This document shows, one piece after another, positions 23,310-34,619 of a DNA stretch of 64,000 bases. The DNA comes from Auriscalpium vulgare (Eukaryota > Basidiomycota > Agaricomycetes > Russulales > Auriscalpiaceae), in NCBI GenBank assembly GCA_019915015.1, contig JAHBBC010000017.1:496001-560000 (forward strand), written 5' to 3'. Below the pieces are notes generated by a model that saw only the letters and a program-made list of their open reading frames with translations, searched no databases and was not told the DNA's origin. The position numbers and the translations under genes were made by a program. Positions within the stretch are counted from its first letter, which is position 1. Every line of letters begins with the position of its first letter.

Positions 23310-24049
23310 CGAGATGCGAAAGTGGGTCGGTGAGCTCTGCAGAGAGTGACGAGGGTATTTATACCGAGTCACACTGAGCATGCTTCATACGAAAGCCGGA
23401 CACCGCGTGAGGAGGACTCCGAATCCTCTGAAGGTTAAGGCGAAGGACGCACGCATGGTCGAAGAGACAAGGCAGTAACCCGCATGACAATAGGCTTCTG
23501 CGCGTCACGATTGCGAAGACGCGATCCACGTAGACCCATCTTGCGGGGATGATTCATCCAATTATTATATTTGTGCTGACGCCAGATCCTGAGGACGCCG
23601 TCATTCAAGTCGGAGAATCACCACTAATGGGGTGTATGATCGTGGACGTCATGCGCTCGGACTCGGGGGAAGGGGTGCTCACGCGAGTTCTGATGCATCT
23701 GAGAGTATGGCAAGCCATGTGGTGGCCACATGTATGCATGGGGAAGCTGGTCGGGTCTGTACGAAGCGAGAGCTACATGATGTGGGCGAAGTTGAAAAGC
23801 TGAAGCCGCGCGCGAGCTGTCCTCGGCACGGTCCTCTCCCTCCGAGCCCGCGATTGCCACGCTGGCCCCACGCACAGCGGCTCATCGCCGACCCTCAATA
23901 CCTCTTCGCATCTCTTGCGTCCGACGAATCTTCATGCGCACACGCTTGCCTCAAATCTCCAGCTGCGCCACGTCGAAGCACGGCAAACGCACGGCCTGTG
24001 CGGCATGTCTCCCTCGACTTGGCTGCGACTGCCGGCGTGCGATCGCGGC
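23310..24049. other. No supported gene; repeat-derived
   Basis: There are short GC-rich frames only. From about 23900 the sequence carries words shared with 7060-7200, for example GGCTGCGACTGCCGGCGTGCG. Confidence 0.4.
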
Positions 24050-24830
24050 GTACGAGAGGGTGCGGAGGCAATCCTTAGTGGCGGAACGACTGTCTTCTGG
24101 AGACTAGGGGCAATCGAGGTGGTGACGATGGGCACAGTGTGCGTTGGCCATCTCCACCCCTTCGACGACGCCGCTGACCTCTCTTTCAAACAGGTCGTGC
24201 TCGAACGACAGCACGTCCTCCTTCTTGCCTCCCCGTTCAATTGCCACTGAAGTTACTCTCAATGCGTATTCGACTCGTGAATGACACCGTAATCCGTTCA
24301 TACGGCGCGTCCACATTGGTGCTTCGTGGTCCTCTCAGTTTGGGAGCCAAGTGCTAGTACTTCAGCCCAGGGTTGCTACTCTCACCGCCGGCGGATCAGC
24401 AAATCAACCACGGTTATTGCATGACGAGAGGCGGGGCTGTCGAGGCTTCAGACAAGCAGAACTCGCGGTTCTTCTTGTCGCGGCGTCAGCACCTGATGGA
24501 CACCCACCGGATTTTATGGCGGACTGCATGAGTCCAACATTCATGATCAGCGTACGGGCTGCTGAAAACGAAGGTGCGTACAGTTGCTACGCTACTTCAT
24601 CCCAGTCTTGGTGCTCATAAGGCGCGTGCAGCGTAGCAAGCACTCGACGGTCCACTGCGGACGCGGTGATCGCACATCGGCCTTCCTTTTGCTTCGGCAA
24701 TCAAGTTCTTTAGGATCACAACAGCGAAGGGAGTCGGGACCCGGAAGACCGTTGACACTGCTCACTGCTATCCGAGGAAACCTTCGCAGTCACCTTCGTC
24801 AGCACGTAACGCCTATTTGAAGCCATTTTC
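24050..24830. repeat. Dispersed repeat, paralogous to 20371-20990
   Basis: This is the second copy of the block, in the same orientation, with a longer insertion around 24430-24720. No supported protein. Confidence 0.7.
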
Positions 24831-25384
24831 CTGCTTCCATCATCCCCCCGTCCATTTTTCAGGTCCATACAACAGGTTGCAGTGTTCCGGGAGGAGCGCG
24901 CAGACATGGTGACGCCGTTCACGGGGTGCTTGTCCCAGTGCGCGCCGCGCGGTGTGGACGCGGGCGGAACCACCGCTGTATTGAGTTCTGCTCCGTCGGT
25001 CATCGAGGCGATTCGAACGCATGGCAAACCAGAAGGGGTCTGTTCCTCGTCGAAGGGACGGACGCGAGGCAGTTGCATGATCGATCACTTGTCCGCCGGT
25101 GGGTACAAGCTTTGTAGCAAGGCGGCAGACAACTGACAACTGCCATGTGTGCGCCGCAGAATGGACACCGGCATGGCTTCTTCGTCATCGTGGGAGGACA
25201 GAGGCCCATCCACTGTCGCGCTGGTGAGGGCATGCCACTCGCGGAGGACGACATCCAGGCGTTGGGCCAGGGAGACGCGCTGTTCAAGGCCTCATCATCC
25301 TCCAGACCCAGTGGTTTGTCACTCAGCAATGCATCGCGCGGCGAGCTGGCGGCCTCGCGATCACGCATCTGGAGATCACGACGC

Positions 25385-25650
25385 TCGCTTATCACGGTCG
25401 CGATGTATGCCGCCCGGAGGAGCAAGCCGCTGAATGTCGGCCCTCCCATTCGTTTCGGCGGCCTTCCCTGCGCCGAGCGTCTACCAGAACTGGAACACTT
25501 GGCGGACGGGACACAGGGCATAATCGACTGGACGGGATCAGGCGTTGGGGCAGGCGACGCTCGCGTATCCAACTATCGCGGTCGCGATGTGGTGGAGCAA
25601 GCCGCTCAATGTCGGCGCTCCCGTTCGTTTTGGCGGCCTCGAGCATCACC
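25385..25650. repeat. Local duplication, about 180-bp spacing
   Basis: The segment GGAGCAAGCCGCTGAATGTC... at about 25419 recurs as GGAGCAAGCCGCTCAATGTC... at about 25594, each followed by the GGCGGCCT stretch. This lies inside a GC-rich region (24840-25750) with long but unrecognised frames on both strands. Confidence 0.75.
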
Positions 25651-25849
25651 AGACCAGAACGCTTGGCGGAGCTGGTCGTCGGGAAACACGACGAATCGAC
25701 TTGCGGTTGAGTCTCGCAACCTTGCAAGATGGATGGTAGGGCGGTAGCGGGCAACAGTACTCGCGAAGGCGGCAGACTCCTCCCAATCGAACGGCCCCCA
25801 ATCCGCCCCGGAATCACTGCGTTCAGGGCCCGAATTCACCAATATAAAG

Positions 25850-27597
25850 AAGACAAGCTACTTGAGGTGTGCGAGGCGGGTGTAGTAGATAGTGTAATCA
25901 AAGTCAAAGGACTCGGTAGTAGCTCGGAGTAGTTGATGTGCTAGGAATTCAAGTAGATGGATGCGGCAAAGGCAAGTAGTCCGGCTGATCGGAGATTCTT
26001 TGACTTCAAGTAGCTGGAGTAGCTCCCTGCCTATTTTCGTCGTCAAATATGTCCAAGTAGCTAGTGTGCTACAGGTTGTAGTAGGTGGGGCTGCCGATGA
26101 CGCAAAGTGACGCAAGTATTTGGCAAGAGATTTTGTCAAGTCGCGCGCCGTTTGCTTGCGACTCTTACCTTCTCCCATCACCCCATCATGCATCTCCGGT
26201 CACCACCAACCTTCCTCCCCTTTCCCTGGCACCCACGGCGATTGAACACGCTCGGTGTACGCTTACGCCCGTGTCTCATGTTCCATGACCGTCGTGGACG
26301 AGCACATGCGTGGAATATCGGCGCGCTAGGCCATAGCCCCTGAAGGTCGCACCGACCTTCAGTCACACGCAACGAGCTCGGGAGGGAGCGCCTCCGGTTA
26401 CAGACAGCAGGGAGAGACGCGCATACGGTGCTCATATAACGTTCGGATTGAAAGATAAGGTGCGTCAATATGTCGAACATCCATGCGCCGCTAACGCGCG
26501 CCCGACGTCGTCTTGCCTCCACTGCCAGGCTCTCGCCACTCTGCTGTGCTCTGAGTCCCTGCTCTCTGCTATCTTGCTGCGCTTTTTGCTACTGGCTTGT
26601 CTACCTGTGGAGCTTATGTCACGATCTGGGGAATGAGGGCTCTCTGTCGGTCATAGGAGCTCGCTGTGAGTTAACCTTCCTTTCCTCTTATCGTTGTTCT
26701 CATCTCGTTGTTCTACCAGGCAAGGCACGAGCACGCCCGTTCGCCGCGCTCGAACACATAGGCGCGTCAAGATCCAATTTCCCTCCCACCCCTTGTACGA
26801 CTGGCTAGAGAGCGCGTCGATACGATGCCGGCCCGTAGGATATTGTATTAATTATTCTACAAATAAAATCGATTATTGCTGTTCTTCGTGCCATATAAGG
26901 AATACTATCAGGTAGAAAATGGGAAATACATGAGAGTCTACTATGACCTGGTCCCAGCTACTTTGAGTCCAAGCGGACGAGGTACTTGTGGTCCGAGCAG
27001 GCTGTGTACTCCAACTCTTAGTGTTTGACGTGGTCCCGTCTTGTTCGGTCTACTTGCCGAGTTTCACTCCCCGCTTCCGGGACTCCGAGTAGCTGACGTG
27101 GTCGGAGATACTTTAATCTGTAGTATCCGGGCCCTGAACGCAGTGAATGCCGTATCCGGTGCGCGACGTCTTGGCACAGGACCTCGGCCCCGATGTCCGG
27201 CCCCGGACATCCGCGGGATTTTCCGAATGCCCGTGAGATGCCAAGACCTGTCAACGCTCCGGGCATGCTCTGGGCATCCAAAGGGCTTTCCGCACGTCCT
27301 GACGTGTCCTGACAATTCCCGGAGGCAGACCAGTCGCCCGTCCCGCCTCTGTACAGCTGCTGGCGGTGCAGAATAAATCGTATAAAATACACAAATAATA
27401 CAGTGGCTTGCTACAACGTCTAGGAAGCGATCTGAGCGCGCGGGACAGCGAAATGTGTATCCGTTCATCGCCCCCGCTGCATCCTGTAAGACCCATCAGA
27501 AGCTGTCGGGCCAGGATCGTCGTCGGGCTCGGGCAATATTGGCTGGTCGCTGGTGCGAAGGCTCCTGTGTCCTGCCCGTTAGCACCCACCCGCCCTC
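25850..27597. other. Non-coding; repeated AGTAGCT/CGGAGTAG words
   Basis: The stretch 25850-26070 is rich in AGTAGCT- and CGGAGTAG-type words. Related words occur at 26940-27120 (ACTCCGAGTAGCTGACGTGG). Such subterminal word clusters are common near the ends of CACTA-type elements, and this tract precedes the first gene of the putative outer element. I could not identify a CACTA terminus. Confidence 0.35.
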
Positions 27598-29079
27598 ATG
27601 AAAGGACGCAAAAAAGCTGCCAAACGTACCGAGCAAGTCGTCGATATCGACGCGCTAATGGCCGACCCGCCGCCTTCAAGTGCCAAGGTGCCGGCTGCCA
27701 GTGGCAAAGGCGCGCGTCGTGCGCGTGTGCCGCCCACAGAAACCGCCTCGAGGCCTCGGACACGCGCCGCTTCCCAAAAGCCCGCACAGGAGCCTCCTCC
27801 GAGTCGACCTCATGGGCCTGTGGACGGCTTCCTGGATCCTTTTGCGGCAGTGCGGTTGAAGGCGGAGACTGTGGTCTCAGGCGGTGAGTTTCGTTGCTTG
27901 AACGAGGGCAACGTGCTGAGAACACCTTCGTGATCGCGCGCGCTGCGTCCGCAGAACCCGCCTTGAGACAGACAAGCGCCCCTGCTGCTACCCATCAGGC
28001 GACTCCGGAACCTGCTCTAGATCTGGCAGTGAATGACGCACCCATGGACGACCTCCTGGATGACGCACCCATGGACGACCTCCTGGATTCATCCATGCAT
28101 ATGGAATCAGAAGCGACGACTCTGGACTCGGGGTGTGAGTTAATTTGCTTCTATGATTGCGATGCACTGCTGACCTTCGTGATGGTCTCCAGGGCATCAA
28201 GACGACTTTGAAGACCGTGTTCGTGCCTTCACAGCCGGACCATTGTCGGCGACAGAAAACGGTGCTACGCGCGAGGGATCAAGGGACGAACATGTGAGTA
28301 ACATAACGAGATGGAGATTTCATCTCGCTAACGTACCGGTACTGTCTCCAGGAGTTCCAAGTGCCATCGCCAGACAGGCAGGCGCAGGCGAGCGTCCATG
28401 GAGACAACGACGGCCCGGCCTGGGAACCCGACGAAGAAGAGGAGCTAGCACGCGAGGAAGAGCGCCTCCGACAGGCGCATGAAGCCTTGCAAGCCAAGCG
28501 CGATCAAGAGGAAAAGGAGTTGGTGCTGCGGCTAGAACAGGCCCGGCGTGCACGAGTCGCATGGGGAAAGCAACCGGACCGTACGCGCGTAGCGGAAGCT
28601 CCGAGGGCGGCGGAGCCGGGGGGTGCGAGAAAGCAAGGAGGGGGAGCGCACGCGCAGACGCAAACTGCAGGAGGCGCCGGAGCAGCAGAGGAGGATGACG
28701 CAGAGGAGGAGGAGTGGATCAAGTTCCTCAAGGAGTCGGAGCGCACGAAGGAGGAGCGCGCGCAGCGAGAGGCTGAGGAGAAGCGCGCTGCAGCAATGAT
28801 GCAGCAGGAGGCAGAGGAGAAGCGTGCCGAAGAAGCTAAGGCACGTTGAGCCGAACATCGAGAGGCGGAGGAGGCCGCAAGGTGGAAAGCAGAGGAAAAG
28901 CGTGCAGCGGATGAAGAAGCTCGTCGGGAGGTGGAAGTGAGTCGGGTGGCCGAAGCAAAGGCGCGTCGAATTGCTGAGGCAAGACGCACAGAGGCTCGTC
29001 GCGAGAAGGAGGTGAAGCGCATGGAGGAGGAGGCGAAGCGGGCGGAGGAGGCGAAGCGGGCGGAGGAGGCGAAACGGGC

Positions 29080-29086
29080 GGAGGAG
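29080..29086. repeat. Candidate target duplication of KDZ element, left
   Basis: GGAGGAG directly before the element recurs at 45582-45588. The host exon is itself GAG-rich, so the match could be chance. Keeping one copy restores the host frame (A-E-E-V-K-R). Confidence 0.45.
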
Positions 29087-29310
29087 CACCAGTCCCTGTA
29101 GTCTAATAGTAATACATACCAATGCTTGTCAGGGGACTCATTACAATGAATGACCAATGGGGTATATATTGCATATATCAGCTAATATGGCCTGTTCTTC
29201 GTCTCGCCAGTGCTTTCCCACACCCCGGGGATCATTTTGGGTCACCCCTATATTGTTCCCACGGCTGGAAAACCCTGAATATTGAAAATATTCAGAAAAT
29301 GTCAAAACAT

Positions 29311-30000
29311 ACCAAATGTGGAAACAACTTCCCACACACTACAAAATCCCGCAGAAACCCCCGAAAAACACGAAAATATTCGGGAGCCCGTGGTTTCTCC
29401 GCGTCACGTTGCCTGCCTACCAAATGTGGGGAAATCTTCCCACACACTAAAAAAAATCAGAAAACCCCCGAAAAACCCGAAAATATTCGGGGGCCCGGTG
29501 GTTTCTCCACGTCACGTTGCCCCCACCAAATGTGGAGAAATATTCCCACACACTAAAAAAAATCAGAAAACCCCCGAAAAACCCGAAAATATTCGGGAGC
29601 CCATGGTTTCTCCGCGTCACGTTGCCTGCCTACCAAATGTGGGGAAATCTTCCCACACACTAAAAAAAAAAACAGAAAACCCCCGAAAAACCCGAAAATA
29701 TTCGGGGGCCCGGTGGTTTCTCCACGTCACGTTGCCTCCTACCAAATGTGGAGAAATATTCCCACACACTAAAAAAAATCAGAAAACCCCCGAAAAACCC
29801 GAAAATATTCGGGAGCCCGTGGTTTCTCCGCGTCACGTTGCCTGCCTACCAAATGTGGGGAGATCTTCCCACACACTAAAAAAAATCAGAAAACCCCCGA
29901 AAACCCCGAAAATATTCGGGAGCCCGTGGTTTCTCCGCGTCACGTTGCCTCCTACCCAATGCGGAGAAATATTCCCACATACCAAAGACAGAGGAAGTTG
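29311..30000. repeat. Tandem repeat, about 107 bp x 6-7
   Basis: Units start ACCAAATGTGG at 29311, 29419, 29525, 29632, 29741 and 29848, and more weakly at 29954. Spacing is 106-109 bp. Each unit contains CCCACACACTAAAAAAAATC and a palindromic CCCGAAAATATTCGGG core. It lies just inside the left end of the KDZ element. The open frame through it is a product of the repeat. Confidence 0.95.
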
Positions 30001-30339
30001 GGGGAACTGCGATTTCTCGAGGTACATTGTATTTGTATTATCATTGTCATAAGAGCTCACTAGAGACCACAAACAAACACATGACCTCAGGACTAGTAAA
30101 GAGGTAAACGAGTGGTCACCCGCGCACAGGCCGATGTCGAGAACAGGTCCCCAAGGCGGAATTCCCACGCATGCTATTGTGGCTGTTCACACTACTGCCT
30201 ATAACTTTGAGCTTTGAGCACGCAGTACTTATATTACAATGAGCTAGAGTAGTGCTATGTATCAACAGTAACGCGGGCATAATGAGACACCAGGACAATG
30301 TATTCAAGAAACAGTAAGCGAATGGGCAACGGGGAACGA

Positions 30340-30800
30340 GCGGGAATCGGCCACGAGTAGCGCCTGGCGATGCGCGTGAACACCGGCGGGCCAAAAAAGT
30401 GTGGCGAGGCGACGACGAACGACGGCGCCGGGAATGGACAATGAGCGACGCGCTGAACGCACCCCAGAAATCTGGGGGGCCGTGCGGGAGTGCGCAAGGG
30501 TACAATCGCGGGGCAATAAGCAAGGCCAGTGGGCGAGGGCTGACGAATGGGCGACAGGCGACAGGCAACAACGAGGGCGAGACAATGGGCGCGAGACAAG
30601 CGAGGCAATGGGCAATGAGTGACCGGCAATGTCCGGTGGGCGATGAGCCGTGGGCGATGGATGATGGGCGGCGGGCGACAAGCGATGGTCAGGCGATGCT
30701 CGATGGGCTATGGCACAGGGGCTTTGGGCAATGGCAAATGGGCGGCGGGCAGGTGGGCGACAAGCTACAGGAGGGCAAAGCATGCACTGGGAGTGCGCAG
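30340..30800. repeat. Degenerate minisatellite, GGGCGA(C/T)-rich
   Basis: The tract is made of short irregular copies of words such as GGGCGACAGGCGACAGG, TGGGCGATGG and GGGCGGCGGGCGAC, about 8-16 bp long. Long frames on both strands are composition artefacts. Confidence 0.7.
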
Positions 30801-30826
30801 CTATCTCCTGCGAGAAACGAGACAAG

Positions 30827-33514
30827 TTAGCATAAGACCGCAGAGGATAAGGATGACTGGATCACGCACCTTATGCGCTTAGAGGGCCTCGCCTTCTCAG
30901 ACCTCGCGGTCGAGCTGCGTCCCCGCTTTCCTCCACGAGGGGCCTTGGATGCGACTGTGGTCTTGGGATTAACTTGCAGGGCGTGGGGTCGCATGGCGGC
31001 GAGGGTGCTGCGTATGTCGGCTATGGCAGCGTGCCAGCTGGCCTTGACCGCGTCCTCCGACAACCTCACCGCGTAGCCCCACCAGAACGCAGCCACGACA
31101 ACGACGAGGAAGCCGCCCATGCCACCAAGGCACAGGGTTGACCAATCCATTGTGGTGGACGGCGGCTTCAGCAAGCCGTCGTTGAGGCGGCGCTCCGCGG
31201 GCTGAAGGCTTGCCCACCAGTCGTTGAAGTCGTTGGCGTACTTTGCGATGTCCTTCGGCTGGAGCCTGCCCTTATGCCACGGTCTTCCGTCCTTGAACCA
31301 CGCGGCGACAAGTGCCGGGCGTTGGTAGGTCCCAAGCTTCTTGGAGGATCCGTTCTAAGCACTGGTTAGTAAAGGCTAACATGAAGAGATTTGACGACGC
31401 ACCCCGAAGGCCATCATCTCCTCGAACACGCAGTAATTCTTGAGGACCTCGTTCCATTCGGGACCCAGGCCATCGTTGTGCATGGTCTTGACTCCGCGCT
31501 CAAAGAAGTCGGGCCAGCCGCGATCTGCGAGGGAGTCGGCCACTGAAGCGCCCGGGGCGCTAACGGATGGGGCGAGCTCGAGGATACCTGCTGCGGCCGG
31601 CAGCGGGGGTGGCGTTGGCGGAGAGACCACCACGGTTGCGCTGGAGGACACCGTCGCTGCGGTGATAGTAGCGGTGGTGTCGACCCAGACATCAGCTGCT
31701 GCTGCTGCTGCTGCCGATGCTGACGCGCTCGCGCTCGCGCTCGAAGTCGGCGCGATGGCGGTGGATGCCGTCACCGTGGCTGTGGACGTAATCGCATGGG
31801 CCTGGAGCGTGGGCGTGGTGGAGGTGGGCGCTGGTGACGGAGCAGATGAGCGCGAATGCGCGGGCAATGTGGTAGGGATTGGGGTGAGGATGGACGGCGG
31901 CGGGGGTGTGGATGTGCCAGTAGGCGGGTTCGCAGGGCTTGGCGGCGGAGTACGTGTGGTCGCCCGCGCGGTGGACGTCGCTGTCACCACGGAGCCGTCC
32001 GCGGGCAGGTTGACTGTTGCATTTGCGACGATGTTGACAGCCACAGCACCAGGCGCGAGTGCAGCGGGCACGGCTTCCACGGATTCGTTGATGGGTGTCG
32101 TCTGGAAGGCGGACAGCACCGCGCTCGCGCTCGCGCTCGAGTGGATGACGGATGGGGCTCCAGTGGGAAAGGATGGGACCAACGAGGGTGATGTGGAGGA
32201 CGTAGGCATCGCGGAGGGGACCGTGGATGAGGCGGGCGCAGGGAGGACGTTTGAGTTGGAGGCAGAGCCCTCGCTGCACGTGGCATCCGCGTTGCGCGCC
32301 GCATTGCCTCTTTTAGCCATGTCTTTTATTTCTTCTGCTACACAACCGTCAAAGTCAGCACCGCCGTCCTCCAAGGCTACAAAGGTAAGCCTCACCGAAT
32401 ACCGCCTCCGCAAACCCTGATATCGATGCCGAGGTTTCTTTATAGGCATTGACGTCGTATAGCGCCCAAATCTGGTCGATAGCGCCGCGTTTTTTCCCGG
32501 CGTGAACCCTGTGCAGAGACGGCTGAGCAACGCGACAGCACAAGAAAATACGACCAGCCACGCACGAGAAGACCTCCACTTTGCCTTTTTTCGAAGGAAT
32601 CGGACCCGCCATGAAGATGGATGCAACACAGTTGAAGCGCTTGGCCACACTGTCAACGAACGGTTGGAGGGCCATGTATGCGTTCGCGCCCGCCCTGGCC
32701 ATCGGTGAGTGGAATCGTTATAAGAGGACAATGCCGCTCTCACCATTCCTTGTCTTCATCCGTCTGCGGCGGGTCGACGTACGTTCGCTTGTACTCCGCA
32801 AGGGCGGCTTCATACCGGCGTTCGACCTCGGCGTGTATTTCATCCTGGAACTCCTTCGTCTCGCCCTCCCACTGCTCTCTGACGGCTCTCATCTTCAAAT
32901 GGACGTCCCTCGGCATGGGTTTGTTAGCGCTGCTCGCGATAGCTACCGCTGCAGTCTGCTCGTAATGCGCCTTGATCCGGTCGTCCCAATACAGGTCGGA
33001 ATACACGTGTTGGGCCTGCTCGCGGCGCGGAGGGTCGACTACCTTGCGGGCGACAGCGGTGTACGAGTCGTCAGATGCGACAGCGGATGGCGCGGCGGTG
33101 GCCGTCAACTTGCGGATGCGATGGGGGTACCAATCACTGATTTTCTGTGGCAAGGAGGTGAGCGTCGATCGTTGCAGGCGACGGTGCGCTTACCTTCAAT
33201 ACATCTTTGAAGATATTCTCCCTGTTATTCCGGGCCTCCTCATCCTCATCCTCATGGTCCGACGCATTGTCAAGCCTCGATTCGTCAGGCGCCTCAGGCT
33301 CCGTCTCGGGATTTTCGTTGATGGCCAAGCTGTGCCCGAACGCTATGAAGAATAGTCTCGTAACACGCCTGTAGAACTGGTGAACACTTTTCTTGCTGCC
33401 CGATACCTTCTGATAGTCGCTAACGTAGCGTTCCAGGAATTTTTCTTTAAAGCCGGTGGCCCAGGGTGTGCGACCGCGAGGTTTTCTCAGGCTCTGAGCG
33501 GTCGTTTTCGGCAT
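30827..33514 (-). CDS. KDZ-element accessory protein
   Basis: This multi-exon minus-strand gene starts MPKTTAQSLRKPRGRTPWAT at 33514. Exon 1 ends DVLK before a GTAAGC intron. The next exon runs from KISDWYPHRIRKLT through EQWEGETKEFQDEIHAEVERR. The following exons read ANAYMALQPFVDSVAKRF, IFMAGPIPSKKGKVEVFS, VHAGKKRGAIDQIW and SISGFAEAVF. A long Ser/Thr/Pro/Ala-rich linker follows. The C-terminal part has WPDFFERGVKTMHNDGLGPE, then FNDWWASLQPAERRLNDG and a membrane-like GGFLVVVVAAFWWGYAV, and ends at 30827. I recognise this layout from proteins encoded next to KDZ transposases in Agaricomycetes. No biochemical role is known to me. The exons that I joined keep their phase, so it may be intact. 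Confidence 0.65.
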
Positions 33515-33991
33515 GGTGGTTTTGGTCAGAGGTCGGAGAGGGTGCGGGAGGATGTGGGGAGGATTCAGAGGGCGACAGCGAGGTTCCCAGAGGCTGATGG
33601 TACGGCCCAGGCTTGTAGCTATTAAATTTGGAGCGACGGCGATCATGCTAACACGACTCAGTTCGCAAAAGCTTTCTAGAGCTGCGGCCGACGCGCGCCG
33701 ACCTGTCATAATATTTCGTCTCTAATTGAAATCCGTATCCAAGGGAGCTCAACATCGAATGCGGACTCGCTGAATATCGCGCCCGTTGCCCGCACACCGC
33801 ACACCATCCACCTTCTGCTTTCTGATAGTTTCCTGTGCCGCAAGAAATCACTATATTCGCCTGAAGGGCGCAACCACGAGACAACGAGACAACAATAGCT
33901 AAACGAACAAGGGGAGGACATTTTGAGTACGGAAACTGTGCCGCTGGATCGGGCAGTGACTTCTAAACGTCATGCTTGCAGATCGCCCTTC

Positions 33992-34593
33992 CTAGTGCCT
34001 TCCTTTCCCCCGCCCTTTCCCCCTTCCGCGCGGCGGCATGGCCTCCATGGTCCTCAGCTCCCACTGCCGGGTGAATGTGACCAGTCCGCCCCTCGTCTTG
34101 CGCGCCTCCTCATACGCCGAGCGAGCGAGCCAGTAGCTGCTGAACTTCTCAACCTTCACGCAGTAAGACCAGCCGCGTGCCGACATGAACGCCGTGCTAA
34201 GCGAAGATTAATGGATGCGTGGCAGTCTGATAGAAAGTGAGCTTACGCAGTGCGGTAGACGCCTGGCCGCCTTCCCTTGAACACCACCCACGCGGGCCCG
34301 CCCCATTCCGCCTGCTCCGCCTGCGAGCCATCCCCAGCGTCCATATCCATTTCCGACTCATCAGCGTCCGAATTGTCTGCGCTGCGATGGCCGCGAGCGC
34401 CGCGGGCCACGCCAGCTGGGCGCGGAGTCGGCGGTGGCTCGCAAGGCTCATCGGGGGCTTTCTTGCACGGCACGCCGTCCGTGATCGAGGGAGTGGATGA
34501 GGTCTCGAGCGAGAGCGAGACTTTGCTGAGGATATCCACGACTTCGTCCGTGAGCGAAGACATAGCGTGCTCCATGGCGGAGGAGGACAACAT
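33992..34593 (-). CDS. Viroplasmin-like (RNase H1 N-terminal-like) protein
   Basis: This is a two-exon minus-strand gene. Exon 1 starts MLSSSAMEHAMSSLTDEVVD at 34593 and contains an acidic/proline linker. It ends with WVVFKGRRPGVYRT before a GTAAGC intron (about 34251-34202). Exon 2 continues WSYCVKVEKFSSYWLARSAY, EEARKTRGG, and ends with a basic tail MPPRGRGKGRGKGRH at 33992. The W(Y/V)VVxxGRxPG(I/V)Y...F...A(E/Y)EEA pattern matches the small domain at the N-terminus of RNase H1 and in viroplasmins, which binds RNA-DNA hybrids or RNA. About 185 residues are predicted. It lies inside the KDZ element upstream of the accessory gene in the same orientation. The domain call rests on the motif alone. 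Confidence 0.5.
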
Positions 34594-34619
34594 GATGGTT
34601 GGAAACTGGGCGTAAAGCG

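Noticed and set aside
29311..30000. CRISPR-like array
   Set aside because: The units are contiguous tandem repeats without unique spacers, in a eukaryotic context.
29282..30052. A 256-codon plus-strand frame
   Set aside because: It is a read-through of the 107-bp tandem repeat. The protein is just the repeat translated in changing phases.
31440..32420. A 326-codon plus-strand frame
   Set aside because: It is antisense to the Ser/Thr/Pro/Ala-rich linker of the KDZ accessory gene, whose minus-strand exons have recognisable flanking domains.
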